Source: Rhodobacterales bacterium HKCCE2091
GTDB lineage: Bacteria; Pseudomonadota; Alphaproteobacteria; Rhodobacterales; Rhodobacteraceae
DNA length: 64,000 nt
Reading direction: 5' to 3'
Assembly: GCA_015689685.1 (NCBI GenBank)
Contig: WVSL01000005.1
Coordinates: forward strand, 124,001 to 188,000
A program made the position numbers and the translations under genes. The notes beneath the pieces were generated by a model. That model worked only from the letters and a program-made list of their open reading frames with translations, searched no databases and was not told where the DNA came from. Below are positions 23,988 through 33,038 of this stretch, piece by piece; position 1 is the stretch's first letter; each line of letters opens with the position of its first letter.

Positions 23988-25058
23988 CTAGTCCCCGTCC
24001 AGGGAGTTGAACCCGGCGGCGACGCCGAGCGCCGGCCCAATCTCCGCCCGGACGGTGTCGCGCGCGGATTGCACCGCCTGCTGCAGCACCTCCACCCGCA
24101 GCCGGCCTTGCGGGTCGTCGACCCCTGCGAACGCGGGGTCGTCGAGCCGCGCGGCCCGGTCGAGCGCGGTTGCGAAGGCGGCGTCGACGCGGGCGGCATC
24201 GGCGCCGGGCGCCGTCGCGAGGATCGCTGCGAGTTCGCGCAGGCTTTCGACCGAGAGCACGAGGTTGCGCAGCGACCGGAGGGAGCGCCGTGCCTCGGCC
24301 CGGGCCGGGCGCGGACGGTCGAACGTGCCGAGCGGGCGGCCGAGCCTCACGTCGGCATCGAATTCCAGACCCTGGTCTAGCGCGCCGTAAAGCGCGCGCA
24401 AGGCCTCCTCCGCACTCTGGTAGTGTGCGTTGTCGCCGGCGGTGCGCATCAGCCCGGCGTAGCTGTCGCGCCAGTCGTCACGGATCGCCTCTGCGGTGGC
24501 GGCGATGTCCACCGCGGCGGCCCGGACAAGCGCGCAGCCATAGGGCCCCTGCGCCTCGGCCGACAGCACGTCGTCGTAGAGCAGGAATTCCATCGCGTAG
24601 AAGCCCCGCGCGGCGACCGAGACAGTGGCGAAGCCCGTCTCCGTCCCGATTACGGGGTCCTCGTCCGACAGGAGCTGGCCGAGCGCGGACGGCGTTGCGC
24701 CGCGGGTGTCCGGCCAGAAGGCGAGGGCGAAGGCGCGGTTGTCGGTCTCCGCCGGGCCGAAGCGCAGGTGGCTGACCCGGATCCAGGCGTCGAAGGCCGC
24801 GTTCCAGGCCGTGCGCAGCGCCTCGCTGCCGGGGATGCAGTCGGTCGAGGCGACGCCGGCGAGCGCCTCGGCTTCCGCCGCCAGAACGTCGAAACCGGGC
24901 AGGACGTGGCCGTCGATGGCGCTCGCGACGATCGCGCGGGCCGCGTCCTCGGTCACCGCGTCCGTCGCGGCGCGGGAGGCAGGGGCATACTCGTCGCCCG
25001 ACTGGGCATGGAGCGCGGCGGGTAGGGACAGGAACAGGGCAATCAGGATCGGGCGCAT
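23988..25058 (-). CDS. Imelysin-family periplasmic protein
   Basis: A 356-residue secreted protein: signal peptide 1-18 (ILIALFLSLPAALHAQ) and a helical imelysin (peptidase M75) domain. The usual G-x-H-x-x-E motif appears as GFYAMEFLLYDD, so the His is replaced, which also happens in other members. Imelysins are linked to iron or haem uptake and to EfeO-like metal binding; no peptidase activity is proven. It lies between the di-haem cytochrome gene and the DUF1513 gene, a conserved grouping. Confidence 0.85.
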   Translation of the reverse strand: MRPILIALFLSLPAALHAQSGDEYAPASRAATDAVTEDAARAIVASAIDGHVLPGFDVLAAEAEALAGVASTDCIPGSEALRTAWNAAFDAWIRVSHLRFGPAETDNRAFALAFWPDTRGATPSALGQLLSDEDPVIGTETGFATVSVAARGFYAMEFLLYDDVLSAEAQGPYGCALVRAAAVDIAATAEAIRDDWRDSYAGLMRTAGDNAHYQSAEEALRALYGALDQGLEFDADVRLGRPLGTFDRPRPARAEARRSLRSLRNLVLSVESLRELAAILATAPGADAARVDAAFATALDRAARLDDPAFAGVDDPQGRLRVEVLQQAVQSARDTVRAEIGPALGVAAGFNSLDGD

Positions 25059-25059
25059 G

Positions 25060-26706
25060 TCACAGGCTTTCGAGAAATCGGAGCAGGGCGGCACGGTCTC
25101 CGGGGTCCATCGCGACCACCGCGTCGCGCTGCGTCTCTGCCTCGCCGCCGTGCCAGAGCACCGCTTCGAGGAGCGACCGCGCGCGGCCGTCATGCAGGAA
25201 CTCGGTATGGCCTGAGACGGTCCCGGTCAACCCGATCCCCCAGAGCGGGGCGGTCCGCCATTCCCGCCCCGTCGCCCGCGCCTCTGGCCGGTCGTCGGCC
25301 AGCCCCTCGCCCATGTCGTGCAGAAGGAGGTCGGTATAGGGCCAGATCAGCTGGAAGCTCTGGGCCGGGTCGCCCTCCAGCCGGTGCGTGACGAAGGCTG
25401 GCGCGTGGCAGACGGAGCAACCGGTGGCGTGGAAGACCGCCTTGCCGCGCAGCACCTCTGGGTCGTTTACATCGCGGCGGGCGGGAACGGCGAGGTTGCG
25501 GGAATAGAACGTCACGAGGTCGAGGCCCTCGTCGTCGACTTCGAACCCGCCCTGTTCGGGATCGCCGCCGCCCGGCGCGGCGAGGCAATCCGCCTGCGCC
25601 GCGGTGCACTCGCCCGCCACGGCGGGATGGAGCGGGGTCGCGATGCCGATGTCGCCGGCGAAGGCGGCGGCGGATTGCTCGCGGATCGTCGGCATCCCCG
25701 CCTTGTGCCCGAACCGGCCGAGCATGGGCACGCCGTATTCCAGCGACATGACGATGTTGGGCCGGCCCGAGATGCCGTCGCCGTCCGCGTCGTCGGGATC
25801 GGCGCGGGCGAGGATATCGTCCTGCGGTATCGCCTCCAGGAGGCCGAGCCCGATCATCTGCGGCGCCACGCGGGGGGAGAGCATCGCGCCCTCGGCCAGC
25901 GGGCCGTAGCCGAGATCGGCGGCGGTGTAGGTCGGGCGGCGGAGCAATGCGAGCTCGCCGCCGGACAAGGGCACCTCGATCTCCTCGTACGCGACCGACA
26001 GCCGGTATTCGGGCGCGATGCCGGGCAGGGCAAAATCCTGCAACTGGCTGCCGTAGACCGGGTCGGGGGCAGTGGCGATGTAGTCCGCGATCTCGGCCAC
26101 CGCGTCGGCCTCCGTTCCCGGCACGGAGACGCGCAGGAACATCGACACTGCGTTGTCGTCGGGGCCGTCCGGCGTGTGGCCGCGCCCGTCCTTCAGGTGG
26201 CACCGCTGGCAGGACCGCGCGTTGTAGAGCGGCCCGAGCCCGTCCGACGCGATGGTGGAGGAGGGGGCGGAGACCCAGACCCGCCGGAACAGCCCGTTGC
26301 CGACCCGGAACAGGAGCTGGTCGTCGAAGCCGAGGTTGGCCGAGGGTTGCGAGAAGGCATCGGCGTTGTCGCGGGCCCGGACCGTCGCCGCGCCGCCCGA
26401 GTTCTCCTCGAACCGCTGCGGGGCGAAGAACTCCGTCGGCGGCGCGGTCACGGCCGCGATCCGCGCGGCCTCCTCGGGCGTGCGCGGGACGATGGCGAGG
26501 TGCGGCTCCGTCAGGTCGGCCCAGGCCGGCGCGTCGATGTCGGCTGCCAAGGGCAGAGGCGCCGCGGCCGCGAGGGCCGCGAGCGCCAGAGCGAGGCTAC
26601 TCCGCCTCGTCCATCGGCAAGGCGTTGAGTTGCGCGTAATTCTCGGCGCCGACCCGGTCGAACAGGCCGAGCTGCGTTTCCAGGAAATCGATGTGGCCTT
26701 CCTCAT
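25060..26706 (-). CDS. Di-haem oxidoreductase family c-type cytochrome (DHOR)
   Basis: A roughly 500-residue periplasmic cytochrome with two CxxCH haem sites (CQRCH, in [15 protein letters not shown], and CSVCH near the C-terminus) and family landmarks [21 protein letters not shown] and [14 protein letters not shown]. These proteins are associated with iron-uptake clusters with imelysins and may oxidise or reduce iron. The start is odd: the signal peptide ([22 protein letters not shown]) has no ATG, GTG or TTG directly before it. The only in-frame ATG is at 26706, inside bfr, giving an unusually long N-region of about 35 residues. The true start is uncertain. Confidence 0.8.
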   Translation of the reverse strand: MRKATSISWKRSSACSTGSAPRITRNSTPCRWTRRSSLALALAALAAAAPLPLAADIDAPAWADLTEPHLAIVPRTPEEAARIAAVTAPPTEFFAPQRFEENSGGAATVRARDNADAFSQPSANLGFDDQLLFRVGNGLFRRVWVSAPSSTIASDGLGPLYNARSCQRCHLKDGRGHTPDGPDDNAVSMFLRVSVPGTEADAVAEIADYIATAPDPVYGSQLQDFALPGIAPEYRLSVAYEEIEVPLSGGELALLRRPTYTAADLGYGPLAEGAMLSPRVAPQMIGLGLLEAIPQDDILARADPDDADGDGISGRPNIVMSLEYGVPMLGRFGHKAGMPTIREQSAAAFAGDIGIATPLHPAVAGECTAAQADCLAAPGGGDPEQGGFEVDDEGLDLVTFYSRNLAVPARRDVNDPEVLRGKAVFHATGCSVCHAPAFVTHRLEGDPAQSFQLIWPYTDLLLHDMGEGLADDRPEARATGREWRTAPLWGIGLTGTVSGHTEFLHDGRARSLLEAVLWHGGEAETQRDAVVAMDPGDRAALLRFLESL

Positions 26707-27082
26707 CGGTCAGCAATTCCTCGAACAGCGCCATCGAGACGTAGTCGCCCGCCTCGCGGCAGTATTCCCGCGCTTCCTTGTAGAGCGCGCGCGCGTCCTG
26801 CTCGGCGGCGAGATCGCATTCCAGCGTTTCGCGGGGCGACTGGCCGATCCGGAGCGGGTCCAGCTTCTGCAGGTTCGGATGCCCCTCCAGGAAGATGATC
26901 CGCGCGATCAGCTTGTCGGCGTGGTTCATCTCCTCGATGGATTCCTCGCGGCTCTTCTTGGCCATGTGGCCGAGCCCCCAGTCCTCCTGGAGCTTGTAGT
27001 GCAACCAGTACTGGCTGATCGCGGTGAGTTCGCTGCGAAGGGCTCGGTTCAGGTAGTCGATGACCTTGCTGTCGCCTTGCAT
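26597..27082 (-). CDS. bfr: Bacterioferritin
   Basis: A 161-residue four-helix ferritin. Ferroxidase ligands are visible in [11 protein letters not shown] (Glu18), EEMNHADKL (Glu51, His54) and [11 protein letters not shown] (Glu127, His130). Met52 in EEMNHADKL is the inter-subunit haem ligand, marking true bacterioferritin. It stores iron as a 24-mer. It is 3' of and overlaps the bfd-like ferredoxin gene by 34 bases, and its own 3' part overlaps the possible start of the di-haem cytochrome gene, so the genes are compressed into one operon. Confidence 0.95.
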   Translation of the reverse strand: MQGDSKVIDYLNRALRSELTAISQYWLHYKLQEDWGLGHMAKKSREESIEEMNHADKLIARIIFLEGHPNLQKLDPLRIGQSPRETLECDLAAEQDARALYKEAREYCREAGDYVSMALFEELLTDEEGHIDFLETQLGLFDRVGAENYAQLNALPMDEAE

Positions 27083-27324
27083 GTGGGGGATCCCTCGTTG
27101 GTGTCGCGGCGCAGGCGTCTCAGGCCGGCCGGCACGGGCATGTTATCATTCGACCGCATCGTGTCCAGAAACAGGGGCAGGCAGCCGCCGCAATCCGCGG
27201 CGGTGCCAAGCGCGCGATAGACCTTGCCCGGCGTAATGACCGTCCGCGGGTCCGCGGCGCGCATCCAGTCGATGGCGGCGTGGATGTCGGTGTCTGAGAT
27301 GCCGCGGCAATGGCAGACGATCAT
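27049..27324 (-). CDS. bfd: Bacterioferritin-associated ferredoxin (2Fe-2S)
   Basis: A 91-residue protein with the BFD-like [2Fe-2S] domain: Cys4 and Cys6 in [11 protein letters not shown], Cys45 and Cys48 in DCGGCLPLF. Bfd delivers electrons to bacterioferritin to release stored iron. It lies immediately before bfr, the standard partner. The C-terminal tail of about 25 residues (rich in Arg, Thr and Ser) runs into the bfr start; this extension is longer than in most Bfd proteins and may simply result from gene overlap. Confidence 0.92.
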   Translation of the reverse strand: MIVCHCRGISDTDIHAAIDWMRAADPRTVITPGKVYRALGTAADCGGCLPLFLDTMRSNDNMPVPAGLRRLRRDTNEGSPTCKATARSSTT

Positions 27325-27342
27325 CGGGCTTGCCTTTTCAGG

Positions 27343-28605
27343 TCACTGGAACACGGCAGAGGGATCGTCGAGGCTGTCGGAGCCCTCGATGGCGAAGCCG
27401 TCGAGGCCGAGCGCCGCGACGACGCGTTCGATGGATTCCGTCTGGGCGATCAGGCCGTTGACCCCGCCCATCACCAGCGCCTCGCCGGCGGCGTTGCCGC
27501 GTTCGAGCATCTGGTCGTAGGAGAACCCGGCCTCCGCCGCGGTCTTGATCCGGCCGAGCGCCTGCATCGTCTCCGCCAGCCGGGTCCGCATCTCGGCGTC
27601 GAGCGCGGGATCGGTCGCGGCCACGAGGTCGGACAGGGACGGGCCGTCGACGAGGGTCCCGTCGATGCGGACGTACTGGCCCAGGTAGACGTTCTGCACC
27701 CCGAGCCCGTCGTAGTAGTGGCTGTTGTGGGTGTTGTCGGAGAAGCAATCGTGCTCCTCTTCGGGGTCGTTCAGCATGAGGCCGAGCCGCATCCGCTCGC
27801 CCGCCTGCTCGCCGTAGGACAGCGAGCCCATGCCGGTCAGCATCGCCGAAAGCCCGGCCTGCGGATCGGCGGTGACGGCGGCACGCGCCTCGCCGTCCGC
27901 GCCCCAGGCGGCGACGATTTCCTGAAGGTCGGTCACCAGCAGGTCGGTCGCGGCGTCGAGGTACTGGCCCCGGCGGTCGCAGTTGCCGTTGGTGCAGTCG
28001 TCACCCGCGGCGAAGTCGGTCCAGGGGCGGTCGCCGGCGCCGTGGTCGTGGCCGTTCAGGTCCTGGCCCCAGAGCAGGAATTCGATCGCGTGGTATCCGG
28101 TCGCGACGTTCGCCTCGACCCCGTCGGCTTCCTGCAGCGTGTCCTGCAACAGGGCGGGGGTGATCTCGGTCGCGTCCACGGTCTCGCCCGACAGTTCGAA
28201 GCTTTCCGTCGCGATCACGTTCAGGACGGCATACTCGTTGTCGTCGGTCGGGCCGCCGTAGCCCGCGTCGACGTAGTCGATCAGGCCCTCGTCGAGCGGC
28301 CATGCGTTCACCCGGCCTTCCCAGTCATCGACGACCGGGTTGCCGAAGCGGAAGACCTCGGTCTGCTGGTAGGGCACGCGGGCGGCGAGCCACGCGGCGC
28401 GGGCGGCCTGCAAGCCCTCGGGCGAGGGCGCGGCGAGGAAGGCGTCGACGGCGGCGTCGAGCGTCTCGGCCGCGGCGAGGCTGTCCGCGTACTGTGCCTC
28501 GGCCATGTCGGCGTAGTGCGAGACCACGCCCGCCGCGTCCTGCGCGGCCGCGGCCGCGCCCCATGCGGCCAGTGCCGCCGATCCCATCAGAGCTGCGCGT
28601 GTCAT
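27343..28605 (-). CDS. Imelysin-family iron-regulated protein (IrpA-like)
   Basis: A 420-residue secreted imelysin. The signal peptide is about 1-21 (ending AAAAAQ). The imelysin motif is intact as GYHAIEFLLWGQDLNGHDHG, with extra His and Asp residues suggesting metal binding, and VFRFGNPVVDDWEGRVNAWP is a family-specific segment of IrpA proteins. It is the first gene of the iron operon, followed by bfd after 18 bases. Its upstream region carries a 6-7-6 inverted repeat (28684-28702) that may be an iron-responsive operator. Confidence 0.9.
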   Translation of the reverse strand: MTRAALMGSAALAAWGAAAAAQDAAGVVSHYADMAEAQYADSLAAAETLDAAVDAFLAAPSPEGLQAARAAWLAARVPYQQTEVFRFGNPVVDDWEGRVNAWPLDEGLIDYVDAGYGGPTDDNEYAVLNVIATESFELSGETVDATEITPALLQDTLQEADGVEANVATGYHAIEFLLWGQDLNGHDHGAGDRPWTDFAAGDDCTNGNCDRRGQYLDAATDLLVTDLQEIVAAWGADGEARAAVTADPQAGLSAMLTGMGSLSYGEQAGERMRLGLMLNDPEEEHDCFSDNTHNSHYYDGLGVQNVYLGQYVRIDGTLVDGPSLSDLVAATDPALDAEMRTRLAETMQALGRIKTAAEAGFSYDQMLERGNAAGEALVMGGVNGLIAQTESIERVVAALGLDGFAIEGSDSLDDPSAVFQ

Positions 28606-28683
28606 CCGCTGCCTGTCCCTTCCGTCAGTTCGTCCCTGTCCGTCCCCGTGATCGCGGGGTCGGGAGCAACCTGACTTCTTTGG

Positions 28684-28702
28684 TCGGGAATATCAATCCC
28701 GA
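28684..28702. promoter_or_regulatory. Inverted repeat upstream of the iron operon
   Basis: TCGGGA-ATATCAA-TCCCGA is a perfect 6-bp inverted repeat in a short AT-richer region about 80 bases before the irpA-like start. It could be an operator for an iron regulator (Irr, RirA or Fur type), although it does not match a consensus I can recall. A role as terminator for the upstream dehydrogenase gene is less likely because no T-run follows. Confidence 0.4.
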
Positions 28703-28710
28703 TTCTTTTG

Positions 28711-30291
28711 CTAGGGATTGATGCGGGCGGTGATGGCGGCTTCGTGGACGGCAAACCGCTCCGAGATCTGCGCGATCGCGGGACGCGCTTCGTCTTCGGT
28801 CAGCCTCGGGGCGAGGTATTCGGTCAGGGCCAACCATCCGGCCCGCAGCCAGTCATCCGCGACGGCAAGCCGGTCCCCTGCATCCGCGCCGCGAAGTGCC
28901 TCGCCAAGGGCGGCGAGCCTGCGGGCGAGGGGGCCTTTGGCACGGGCCATGAACGCCTCGAACGCGGCCGGTTCGCGGACCAGCCTGCGTTCGAGGAAGT
29001 CGATGCCCTGCATCCCGGTGGTGCCCTCGTAGATCGCGAAGACGCGGCTGTCGCGCAGCGACTGTTCCAGCGGCCATTCCTGCGTGTAGCCGGCGCCGCC
29101 GAGCACCTGGATGCCCGCGCTGGCGGCCTGGAACCCGGTCTCCGCCCCGAAATTCTTGACGAGCGGCAGAAGGAATGCCGCCCAGTCGCCATGGTCGCCG
29201 CCCGGCTCGATGTGGCCGAGATCCATCGCGAGCGCGAGTTCGATCACGGCGGCGCGGAGCACGCCTGTCATCCCGCGCAGGACGCCGAGTTGCCGGATCA
29301 CGTCGGGGTGCGTGTCGATGATGACAGGCGGCGCATCCGGGCGTCCGCCCTGCCGCCGTTCTGCCGCGTAGCCTTCGGCGATGTCCCGCGCCCTGACGGC
29401 GGTGCCGAGACCCTGGCAGCCGGTCTGAAGGCGCATCATCGCGATCATGGTGAAAAGCTGCGGCAGCCCGCGCTCGGCCGTTCCGAGCAGGTGCGCCTCA
29501 GACACCTCGAACGCCAGCGCGCAGGTGGGCGAGCCATGCAGGCCGAGCTTCTCCTCGATCCGGATCACGCTGATGCCGTTGTCGGAACCGTCCGCGCGCC
29601 GGTTCGGGACGAGGAACAGGCTGAGCCCGCGCCCACCCGGCTGGTCGCCGCTCCGGGCCAGGAGGCAATGGCCGATGGTGTCGGTGATGTCGTGGTCGCC
29701 GAAGCTGATCCACTGCTTCTGGCCCGTGATCCGCCAGACGTCGCCGGCACGCTCGGCCCGTGTCCGGATCCGGCCCACGTCCGACCCGGCATCGGGCTCG
29801 GATATGCAGATCGTCGCCGTCCGTTCGCCCGAAACGATCGCGGGCACCCAGTCCTCGGCCACGTCGTCCGGGGCGTGTTCCTGTAGAAGAATGGCGGCAG
29901 AGCGGCTCGCCCCGCCAGCCATGCCGAAGGCCGGGCAGGCACGGTCGAAGAGAACCTCGGTGCAGGCCTGGATCGCGATCGGAAGGCCGGAGCCGCCGCG
30001 CTCTTCCGGCAGGTCCACGCCGAGCCAGCCGCCCTCGGCCATCGCGGACCACGCCGCGGCATAGCCCGACGGGGTGCGGACCCGCCCCGCTTCCACCCGG
30101 CAGCCCTCGATGTCGGCGGGCCGGTCGAGCGGGGCCAGAACGTCGTCGGCCAGCCGCGCGGCGGCGTCGAGCACGCCGGCGGCGACGTCGCGGTCGATTT
30201 CCGGGCGAAGCTCCAGCAGGCGATGCCAACCGGGCGTGGCTTCCAGCGCGGCGAGCAGGCGGTCGCCCTCGGGCGCGGCGGAAGGGATCAT
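28711..30291 (-). CDS. Acyl-CoA dehydrogenase (hydroxycinnamate cluster)
   Basis: A 526-residue flavoprotein with standard acyl-CoA dehydrogenase features: ICISEPDAGSDVGRIRTRA (FAD/substrate loop), ITGQKQWISFGDHD, and GGAGYTQEWPLEQSLRDSRVFAIYEGTTGMQGIDFLERR at the C-terminal catalytic region. Its length and its pairing with feruloyl-CoA synthase, which overlaps it by ATGA, suggest action on an arylpropionyl/hydroxycinnamoyl-CoA (for example making cinnamoyl-CoA from dihydro-forms). The exact substrate is inference. Confidence 0.88.
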   Translation of the reverse strand: MIPSAAPEGDRLLAALEATPGWHRLLELRPEIDRDVAAGVLDAAARLADDVLAPLDRPADIEGCRVEAGRVRTPSGYAAAWSAMAEGGWLGVDLPEERGGSGLPIAIQACTEVLFDRACPAFGMAGGASRSAAILLQEHAPDDVAEDWVPAIVSGERTATICISEPDAGSDVGRIRTRAERAGDVWRITGQKQWISFGDHDITDTIGHCLLARSGDQPGGRGLSLFLVPNRRADGSDNGISVIRIEEKLGLHGSPTCALAFEVSEAHLLGTAERGLPQLFTMIAMMRLQTGCQGLGTAVRARDIAEGYAAERRQGGRPDAPPVIIDTHPDVIRQLGVLRGMTGVLRAAVIELALAMDLGHIEPGGDHGDWAAFLLPLVKNFGAETGFQAASAGIQVLGGAGYTQEWPLEQSLRDSRVFAIYEGTTGMQGIDFLERRLVREPAAFEAFMARAKGPLARRLAALGEALRGADAGDRLAVADDWLRAGWLALTEYLAPRLTEDEARPAIAQISERFAVHEAAITARINP

Positions 30292-32156
30292 GTCGTGGCC
30301 TCGGCGTGGTGATGGGCATATGGCGTGAGGATCACCTCGGGCCCTTCGCCGTAGAGCCGGTCGACGAGGTCGCCGCGGCGGTTGAGAACGGCGCGCTGGT
30401 TGACCGAGCCCTTGTCGGTAACCTCGCCGTGGTTCAGGTCGAGCGGGTCCAGCATCACCATCGCCCGCGCGATCCGCACCGACGACCCGGTGGCGGTCTT
30501 CGCAAGCGCCGTCAACCGTTCCTCCAGCGCGCTGCGCACCTCGGGCCGGGCCCAGAGATCGGCATCGTCGAGCCCCGCGCCACCCGGCACCAATGCCTCC
30601 GCCCCCGCGCGGGAGGGCACGATCAGGGCGCCGAGTTCGTCCCGGCCCTCGCCCGCGATCACCGCGTCCCGCGCCAGCCCGCCGAGCGCGTCGACCAGGA
30701 CCGCTCGCAGGGCGCCGACCGCGACCCAGGTGCCCGTGGCGAGCTTGAAGTTCTCCGCGATCCGCCCGTCGAAGCGGAAGCCGGCGGCGGGGTTCCCCGG
30801 TTCGACGAACCGCACCGCGTCGCCGAGGCGGTAGAAGCCTTCCTCGTCGAAGGCCTCGGCGGTGAGCTCGGGATTGCGCCAGTAGCCTGGCGTGATGAGA
30901 GGCCCCTTCAGTCGCAGTTCCAGCTTGCCCCCGGTCGGGACCAGCTTGGCGATGCAGCCCTTGGACGGGATGCCGATGTTGCCGGGACTGTCCTGTTCCT
31001 CGGTGCAGAACAATCCGAACGGCGCGGTTTCGGTCGCGCCGAGGCCGGTGGCGAGCAGGACCCGCGCGCCCGTGGTCCTGACCGACAGCGCGCGCAGCCG
31101 GTCCCAGGTGTGCTGGGCCATCCCGGCGCCGGCGTACATCAGGAGCTTCACGCGGGAGAAGAAGGTGGCGGCGAGGTCCGCGTCGGTTTCCATCCGGTCG
31201 AGCAGCATCTCGTAGCCGACGGGCACGTTGAAATACCAGGTCGGCGCGATCTCGCGGAGGTTGCGGATCGTCTCCTCGATGCCCTTCGGGGTCGGCTTGC
31301 CCTCGTCGATGTAGAAGGTGCCGCCGTTGTAGAGGGTCATGTTGAAGACCTTGTTGCCGGAGGCGACGTGGTTCCAAGGCGCCCAGTCGACGACGACCGG
31401 CGGCTCGTCCTGCATGAAGGCATAGCAGTCGCGGACCATTTCCATGTTGGAACACAGCATCCGCTGGGTCTGGATCACCGCCTTAGGCGATCCGGTGGTG
31501 CCCGAGGTGAACAGGAACTTCGCGACGGTGTCCGGGCCGACCGCGGCGGCGGCGGCGCGGGCGGCGTCGGTCGGTTCCGTGGCGGTGATGTCGGACAAGG
31601 GGATCACGCGGTGGCCGGGCAGGTCGCCGGTCGCCGCGAGGATCGGCATGTCGGCCGGCAGAACCTCTGCGATCGCGGGGGCGAAGGGGGCGAGGTCCTC
31701 GGCGAAGACGGCGCCGGGCGTGATCTGGCCGGCGATGTCGCGCAGCTTCGGATAACCGCCGCCGGACAGGGAATAGGCCGGCGCGATCGCGGCGGAGGGG
31801 ATCCCGACATGCTGCGCCGACAGCGCCGCAACGGCGTGGTCGAGGGAGTTGCCCGACAGGATCAGGAGCGGCCGTTCGGTCGACAGGCCGAGCGACAGGA
31901 GCGCGCTGCCGACACGCTCCACCAGGCCGGACAGTTCCGCGAAGGTGATCCGGCGCCAGCCGTCGCCGTCGCGCTCCGCCATCCAGGTCCGGTCCGGCGC
32001 CTTGGCGGCCCAGTAGGCGATGCGTTCAGAGATGCAGCGCGGGTGGTCGGGCAGGGTGCCGCGCTGCCAGACCAGCATGGTGCCGTCCTCGCGTTCCTGC
32101 CAGGCGACATCTGCGTCCCAGAGCCTGACCGGCCTCAGACCTGCGGATTTCGTCAT
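30288..32156 (-). CDS. fcs: Feruloyl-CoA synthase
   Basis: A 622-residue AMP-forming acyl-CoA ligase with the P-loop FLFTSGTTGSPKAVIQTQRM, APWNHVASGNKVFNMTLYNGGTFYIDEGKP (specific to feruloyl-CoA synthases), GLGATETAPFG and the hinge GRIAENFKLATGTWV. It activates ferulate, p-coumarate or caffeate to the CoA ester. The ATG at 32156 follows GGGGGAGG. It is divergent from a crotonase gene across a 93-base region that contains a palindrome likely bound by the MarR protein encoded two genes away. Confidence 0.92.
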   Translation of the reverse strand: MTKSAGLRPVRLWDADVAWQEREDGTMLVWQRGTLPDHPRCISERIAYWAAKAPDRTWMAERDGDGWRRITFAELSGLVERVGSALLSLGLSTERPLLILSGNSLDHAVAALSAQHVGIPSAAIAPAYSLSGGGYPKLRDIAGQITPGAVFAEDLAPFAPAIAEVLPADMPILAATGDLPGHRVIPLSDITATEPTDAARAAAAAVGPDTVAKFLFTSGTTGSPKAVIQTQRMLCSNMEMVRDCYAFMQDEPPVVVDWAPWNHVASGNKVFNMTLYNGGTFYIDEGKPTPKGIEETIRNLREIAPTWYFNVPVGYEMLLDRMETDADLAATFFSRVKLLMYAGAGMAQHTWDRLRALSVRTTGARVLLATGLGATETAPFGLFCTEEQDSPGNIGIPSKGCIAKLVPTGGKLELRLKGPLITPGYWRNPELTAEAFDEEGFYRLGDAVRFVEPGNPAAGFRFDGRIAENFKLATGTWVAVGALRAVLVDALGGLARDAVIAGEGRDELGALIVPSRAGAEALVPGGAGLDDADLWARPEVRSALEERLTALAKTATGSSVRIARAMVMLDPLDLNHGEVTDKGSVNQRAVLNRRGDLVDRLYGEGPEVILTPYAHHHAEATT

Positions 32157-32207
32157 CGGCTCCTCCCCCCGGCGAAATTCCTCCGCTCGATACTTTACGC
32201 GGAAACA

Positions 32208-32217
32208 ATTTGCAAAT
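32208..32217. promoter_or_regulatory. Candidate MarR operator between fcs and the crotonase gene
   Basis: ATTTGCAAAT is a perfect 10-bp palindrome in the only AT-rich segment of this divergent promoter. Its size and position fit a MarR-family operator such as those of CouR/FerC-type repressors of hydroxycinnamate genes. Confidence 0.5.
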
Positions 32218-32249
32218 AGAACGAACCGGAGGAAGGGAAGGAAACGGCC

Positions 32250-33038
32250 ATGTCGGATGCCGCCGCGCGCATCACCTATGAATTGCGGGGCCAGGTCGCG
32301 CTCGTCGGGCTGAACCGCCCGGAAAAGCGCAACGCCATCTCGGACGCCTTCGTCGAGGAAATCGAGGAGGTCGTCCGCCGCGCCCGCACCGAGGCCAAGG
32401 CCGCGGTGATGTACGGCCACGGCAAGCATTTCTGCGCCGGGCTGGACCTTGCCGAGCATGTCGACAAGTCGGTGATCGAAGGGGTCTGGGGCTCGCGCCG
32501 CTGGCACGAGGTGTTCGGCCAGATCGAGTTCGGGCCGATCCCGTGGTTCATGGCGCTGCACGGCGCGGTCGTGGGCGGCGGGCTGGAGCTTGCCGCGTCG
32601 GGCCAGGTGCGGGTGGCCGACGAGACCGCGTTCTTCGCGCTGCCCGAGGGGACGCGGGGGATCTTCCTCGGCGGCGGCGGGTCGGTGCGTGTCGGCCGGC
32701 TTCTCGGCCTTGCGCGGATCACCGACATGATGCTCACCGGTCGCAGCGTTTCGGCGGAGGAGGGGGAGCGCTGGAACCTCGTGCAATACGTCGTGCCGGA
32801 GGGGCAGGCGCTTGAGCGCGCCGTCGCGCTGGCCGAGAAGGCCGCCGGCAACGCGGAGCTTTCGAACTACGCCATCGTCAACGCGCTGCCGCGCATGGGC
32901 CAGATGTCCTCGGAACACGGGCTGTTTCTCGAAAGCTTCGTCTCGTCGATCACCGCGACCAGCCCCGAGGCCGAGGAACGGCTGCGGGCCTTCCTCGAGA
33001 AGCGCGCGGCCAAGGTGTCCCGACCGGGGGAGGGATGA
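32250..33038 (+). CDS. ech: Crotonase/enoyl-CoA hydratase, probable feruloyl-CoA hydratase(-lyase)
   Basis: A 262-residue crotonase. RPEKRNAISDAFVEEI, GHGKHFCAGLDLAEH (oxyanion-hole region) and HGAVVGGGLELAASGQVRVADE are the typical blocks, and FALPEGTRGIFLGGGGSVRVGRLLG follows. In this context it would hydrate feruloyl-CoA, and possibly cleave it to vanillin and acetyl-CoA. It is divergent from feruloyl-CoA synthase and overlaps the MarR gene by ATGA. Confidence 0.85.
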   Translation: MSDAAARITYELRGQVALVGLNRPEKRNAISDAFVEEIEEVVRRARTEAKAAVMYGHGKHFCAGLDLAEHVDKSVIEGVWGSRRWHEVFGQIEFGPIPWFMALHGAVVGGGLELAASGQVRVADETAFFALPEGTRGIFLGGGGSVRVGRLLGLARITDMMLTGRSVSAEEGERWNLVQYVVPEGQALERAVALAEKAAGNAELSNYAIVNALPRMGQMSSEHGLFLESFVSSITATSPEAEERLRAFLEKRAAKVSRPGEG

